A stretch of 17,666 nucleotides of DNA from Fen-1258 sp964595365 (GTDB taxonomy: Bacteria > Bacteroidota > Ignavibacteria > Ignavibacteriales > Melioribacteraceae): the NCBI GenBank assembly GCA_964595365.1, contig CAZQQC010000061.1:1-17666 (forward strand), given 5' to 3'. The notes beneath the pieces are model-generated. The model searched no databases. It was not told the DNA's origin and worked only from the letters and a program-made list of their open reading frames with translations. Position numbers and translations under genes: made by a program. The stretch's first letter is position 1; each line of letters begins with the position of its first letter. This document shows, piece by piece, positions 14,941 to 17,666 of the stretch.

Positions 14941-16845
14941 ATGAAAATCACTAATCCAGTTAGCAGAAATGATTCGGATCAATATGAAAGCACCGTCTCT
15001 GTGAAAAAGCGCGGTTGGTTTAGGAGGCTTTTTGCCTTTGCCGGTCCCGCCTACCTTGTAAGTGTTGGTTATATGGATCCGGGGAACTGGGCAACGGATA
15101 TCGAAGGCGGCTCACGTTTTGGTTATACATTGATCTGGGTCTTGCTGATGTCTAATCTTATGGCTGTACTGCTGCAAACTTTATCGGCACGACTTGGAAT
15201 TGTAACCGGATACGATTTAGCTCAAGGATGTAGAAAAGAATATTCAAAAAGATTAAGTGTGTTTCTCTGGGTGCTTGCCGAAATTGCAATCGCTGCATGC
15301 GATCTTGCCGAAGTGCTGGGAACAATCATCGGGTTGAATCTTCTTTTTGGCTTGCCGCTTCTTTGGGGATGTCTTATAACGGCACTCGATACATTTCTAT
15401 TGCTTGCTATACAACGACTCGGCGTTCGCAAAATGGAAGCGTTTATCGTAATGCTTGTTTCAACAATTGGATTAAGTTTTTTAGTCGAAATATTTTTTGC
15501 GCAGCCAAGCTGGCACAACGTTGTATCGGGATTTATTCCTCAGCTTGATAATAGCGCTCTTTTTGTCGCAATAGGAATAATAGGCGCAACAGTAATGCCG
15601 CATAATTTGTATCTCCATTCGTCACTTGTTCAAACAAGAAATATTTCGAACACCCATACCGGAAAATCTGAAGCGTGCAGATTTAATTTGATCGATTCTG
15701 CAATTGCGTTGAACGGTGCATTTTTTGTAAATGCGGCAATATTAATTGTTGCAGCTGCTGTTTTTTACAGCCGTGGAATTGTTGTTACAGAAATTCAGCA
15801 AGCACATCATTTACTCGAACCGATTCTCGGAACAAGCATTGCACCCGTTGTATTTGGTATTGCACTGGTTGCAGCAGGGCAGAGCTCTACTTTGACCGGA
15901 ACAATTTCCGGTCAGATTGTAATGGAAGGTTTTCTTAACATAAAGCTTCTTCCCTGGCTAAGAAGATTAATAACGCGCGGGTTAGCGTTGCTGCCCGCTG
16001 TTATTGTTATTGCAATTTCTGGAAGTGAAGGAACATTCAGGTTATTAATTTTCTCTCAGGTAGTTCTCAGTTTGCAGTTACCCTTTGCAATTATTCCGCT
16101 GGTTCATTTTACTTCCGATAAAAAGAAAATGGGCAGCTTTGCAAATCCTGGCTGGGTCAAAGTTTTAGCCTGGCTCACCGCCACTATAATTATCGGCTTG
16201 AACTTTAAGTTGCTGTTTGATGCTGTTGTTGAGTGGAGCAGCAGCATTGTTTTGCCCTGGCTTATTATTGCGCCGGTTCTTCTGGCGGTTGGGCTTGTAT
16301 TAATCTATCTAACCTTTGCACCTTTATTCAAAGAAAGAAAAACCTGGGATATGGGAATAGCTACTACAGGCAGTGATGTTGCCTCACGGATCCAGACCAG
16401 GAAATACAAAAATATTGGCGTTGCTCTCGAACACGGCGAAGGAGATTCAATCGTTATATCGGAAGCACTAACAATTGCAAAAATTCATAACGCTAAACTC
16501 GGACTGATTCATATTGTTGATACTCCCGGAACATTGATACACGGCTCGAACGAAGAGAGTCTTCATAGCAGGGAAGACCGGCTTTACATCGAAGAACTTG
16601 CGCGCAAAATTGAAGAATTCGATTTAGCAGTTGAGACAACTATCCGCTACGGTAATCCTCCCGAAGAAATTGTTAGGTCTGTTGAAGAAGAAGGTTATGA
16701 TTTGCTTATTCTTGGTTCTCATGGACATCAAACTTTGGGAGATATAATTTTTGGGCAGACAGTTGACAGCGTCCGTCACTCAATAAAAATTCCGATAATG
16801 GTTGTCAGAACCGGTCGTAGCGACCGTGAAAAACCGCAGCGTTAA
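14941..16845 (+). CDS. Nramp-family Mn2+/Fe2+ transporter fused to a C-terminal UspA domain
   Basis: A 634-residue inner-membrane protein. Residues about 25-465 are an Nramp (MntH-like) proton-coupled divalent metal importer, with about eleven hydrophobic helices. The metal site is complete: DPGN at 46-49 in helix 1 and A-T-V-MPHN at 216-222 in helix 6. After a short linker, residues about 488-624 form a universal stress protein domain, with the nucleotide-binding loop GSHGHQTLGDIIFGQ (592-606) and terminal IPIMVVR. The usual loop is G-x2-G-x9-G-(S/T); here the last position is Gln606. Nramp proteins alone are about 400-450 residues, so the cytoplasmic Usp part is an added domain that may regulate transport by binding ATP or AMP (inference). 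The final residues RSDREKPQR lie beyond the Usp fold and coincide with a small hairpin repeat. Divergent from mrp. The ATG at 14941 is the first good start. Confidence 0.94.
   Translation: MKITNPVSRNDSDQYESTVSVKKRGWFRRLFAFAGPAYLVSVGYMDPGNWATDIEGGSRFGYTLIWVLLMSNLMAVLLQTLSARLGIVTGYDLAQGCRKEYSKRLSVFLWVLAEIAIAACDLAEVLGTIIGLNLLFGLPLLWGCLITALDTFLLLAIQRLGVRKMEAFIVMLVSTIGLSFLVEIFFAQPSWHNVVSGFIPQLDNSALFVAIGIIGATVMPHNLYLHSSLVQTRNISNTHTGKSEACRFNLIDSAIALNGAFFVNAAILIVAAAVFYSRGIVVTEIQQAHHLLEPILGTSIAPVVFGIALVAAGQSSTLTGTISGQIVMEGFLNIKLLPWLRRLITRGLALLPAVIVIAISGSEGTFRLLIFSQVVLSLQLPFAIIPLVHFTSDKKKMGSFANPGWVKVLAWLTATIIIGLNFKLLFDAVVEWSSSIVLPWLIIAPVLLAVGLVLIYLTFAPLFKERKTWDMGIATTGSDVASRIQTRKYKNIGVALEHGEGDSIVISEALTIAKIHNAKLGLIHIVDTPGTLIHGSNEESLHSREDRLYIEELARKIEEFDLAVETTIRYGNPPEEIVRSVEEEGYDLLILGSHGHQTLGDIIFGQTVDSVRHSIKIPIMVVRTGRSDREKPQR
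16813..16825. repeat. Small hairpin in the 3' end of the transporter gene, sharing 10 bases with a downstream element
   Basis: GGTCG-TAG-CGACC is a perfect 5-base stem with a 3-base loop, inside the last codons of the transporter. The 10 bases CGACCGTGAA (16821-16830) recur at 17049-17058 in the structured intergenic segment. No U-run follows, so it is not an intrinsic terminator. Confidence 0.4.
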
Positions 16846-17350
16846 AGTAAAAGTGTTTAATCAAAGGTTTGTATCGAGAAGAATGATGTCTCTATAACAT
16901 ATTTTGTATGAAAGAAAAAGCATCGGGTGGAAAAATGAAAATGTTAAAAATATTTTCCCGTCTCCTGGTTTCTATAAAGAAATTGCAACAGTTGTTAATT
17001 AAGTAAAGCCTTCCGGAATTTACCAACTCACCTTGCGCGAGGTTTGATCGACCGTGAAGACCTTCGGGGTTGCGCTATGATAACAACGGACTAACTCCGA
17101 AGGTCAAGTCTTGTGTAACATCAGTTACTCAAAGTTTTTCTGTGCCATTCCGTCTTATTGCAACCGCTAAAACAAGACAAGTAACCGACCTCCACTAAGG
17201 GAGATTAAAGTCTGTGATGATCTAAAAATAACTAACCCGATTCTCGTTATAAAACCAGGTTTGTTTTTTCGCTTTGCTACAGTACTTACTACCGAACCAA
17301 AAACTGTACCGGATGTCTCGGGGCAACAGACATTCGGCGTAACCACCTAA
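16846..17350. other. 505-base stretch without a convincing gene
   Basis: Between the transporter stop and the beta-repeat fragment I find no gene that I can defend. All six frames are broken into short pieces. The first 140 bases are AT-rich and include a 23-codon frame (16935-17006, MKMLKIFSRLLVS...) behind GGGTGG that resembles the beginning of a signal peptide but ends early. From about 17011 the composition becomes richer in G and C, and inverted repeats are dense up to about 17192. From 17171 to 17347 a frame of 59 codons is open and in phase with the fragment downstream, separated from it by one TAA (17348-17350). The stretch looks like a decayed gene start, a repeat insertion, a structured RNA, or a mix of these. 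Confidence 0.5.
17031..17192. repeat. Cluster of inverted repeats, candidate structured RNA or repeat element
   Basis: The central structure is GACCTTCGG (17059-17067) with CCGAAGGTC (17097-17105), a perfect 9-base stem, enclosing a second stem GTTG (17069-17072) with CAAC (17084-17087). To the right are GTAAC-ATCA-GTTAC (17115-17128), GTCTTG (17108-17113) with CAAGAC (17173-17178), and GTTACT (17124-17129) with AGTAAC (17180-17185). GAGGT (17039-17043) could pair with ACCTC (17188-17192) and close the whole unit. Some stems are mutually exclusive. No open frame explains it. The strand, if it is transcribed, is unknown. I do not recognise it as a named RNA family. Confidence 0.45.
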
Positions 17351-17666
17351 TACGCCAAACAAGTAAATGCAAATTTGAGTAATAGTTTTGGTGCGGGCGT
17401 TATTAATATCAACTCTATTCCTCGTAGCAGCGGCTCAACCACCTATCTGTATGAAGACTCTTCTTATAGCATACTGGCGCCTTTCCAAATTGAAAATGGA
17501 TTAGAATATAAGTTTGATCACTGGAGTGGTTCGTATAGCCAAACTCAAAATCCGCTCACATATAATAATCCATCTTCCCATTTAAATTTAACAGCGTATT
17601 ACACTGCAAAGCCAACCAATGTTGGCAAATATGTTCACTTTAGTACAACAGTTGGACAGCCGCTCA
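17351..17666 (+). pseudogene. Fragment of an InlB-type beta-repeat surface protein, no start codon, runs off the right edge
   Basis: A frame open for 105 codons to the window edge, reading NSFGAGVIN..., YLYEDSSYSI..., YKFDHWSGSY..., NLTAYYT. This is the pattern of divergent InlB-like beta-repeat domains common in secreted or cell-surface proteins of the FCB group: a Gly-rich strand, a 'Y..G/D..Y.I.A' strand, 'F.HWSG' and a closing 'L.AYY'. The frame contains no ATG; the only conceivable start is TTG at 17375, which would yield no signal peptide and would cut into the domain. An in-frame TAA sits immediately upstream at 17348, and before it the same frame is open back to 17171 without recognisable domain sequence. 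So the 5' part seems to be lost, mutated or displaced. Alternatives are a sequencing error near 17348 or a frameshift. Confidence 0.5.

Noticed and set aside
14811..16913. Direct repeat ATTTTGTATGAAA at 14811-14823 and 16901-16913 flanking the transporter gene
   Set aside because: One or two 13-base repeats are expected by chance in an AT-rich window of this length, and similarity does not extend cleanly on either side, so it does not support an insertion or transposon boundary.
16935..17006. 23-codon frame MKMLKIFSRLLVS... behind GGGTGG
   Set aside because: It looks like a signal-peptide beginning but stops after 23 residues, with no hydrophobic core long enough and no continuation in another frame that I could recognise; kept only as part of the intergenic description.
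1..17666. CRISPR array, tRNA, rRNA or transposase gene
   Set aside because: No regularly spaced repeats, no cloverleaf with a T-loop signature, no rRNA-like sequence and no transposase motifs were seen in the window.

Overview
The window looks like a chromosomal stretch from an AT-rich, Gram-negative bacterium of the Bacteroidota/Chlorobi/Ignavibacteria (FCB) assemblage; an Ignavibacteria-like lineage is my best guess. The reasons are lipid A genes (an outer membrane), promoter motifs of the TAnnTTTG type, weak Shine-Dalgarno sequences on several genes, and a fragment of an InlB-like beta-repeat surface protein. The lineage is inferred from style and family resemblance, not from a marker-gene tree.

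Layout. Every gene from the left edge to 14722 is on the minus strand, so transcription runs right to left. Read in that direction: mrp (P-loop Fe-S carrier ATPase), a NifU C-terminal-domain protein and tpiA form one tight cluster (14722-12583). A 257-base gap carries a good FCB-type promoter with a run of eight G/C pairs in its spacer. It drives an unusual secreted GH2-fold protein with a six-helix membrane tail, coupled to smc (start TTG) and then an overlapping MtnX-like HAD phosphatase. After 80 bases comes a chain of overlapping genes: an ICMT-like membrane methyltransferase, lpxB, a DUF374 (LpxJ-like) acyltransferase and lpxK. Twenty-six bases further on is ppdK, cut by the left edge.

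On the plus strand, divergent from mrp, lies an Nramp-type Mn/Fe transporter fused to a C-terminal UspA domain (14941-16845). The last 820 bases are different: about 500 bases with no convincing gene, including a compact cluster of inverted repeats (about 17031-17192), then an open stretch (17351 to the right edge) encoding part of an InlB-type beta-repeat protein with no plausible start. This looks like a decayed or disrupted locus.

How the genes work together. lpxB, the DUF374 protein and lpxK make and modify lipid A at the inner membrane. mrp and the NifU-domain protein belong to Fe-S cluster delivery, next to a Mn/Fe importer. tpiA and ppdK are central glycolysis/gluconeogenesis steps. 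smc is chromosome condensation. The most unusual items are the GH2-fold/membrane fusion that lacks the usual acid/base residue, the homopolymer in its promoter, and the structured segment near 17.1 kb.
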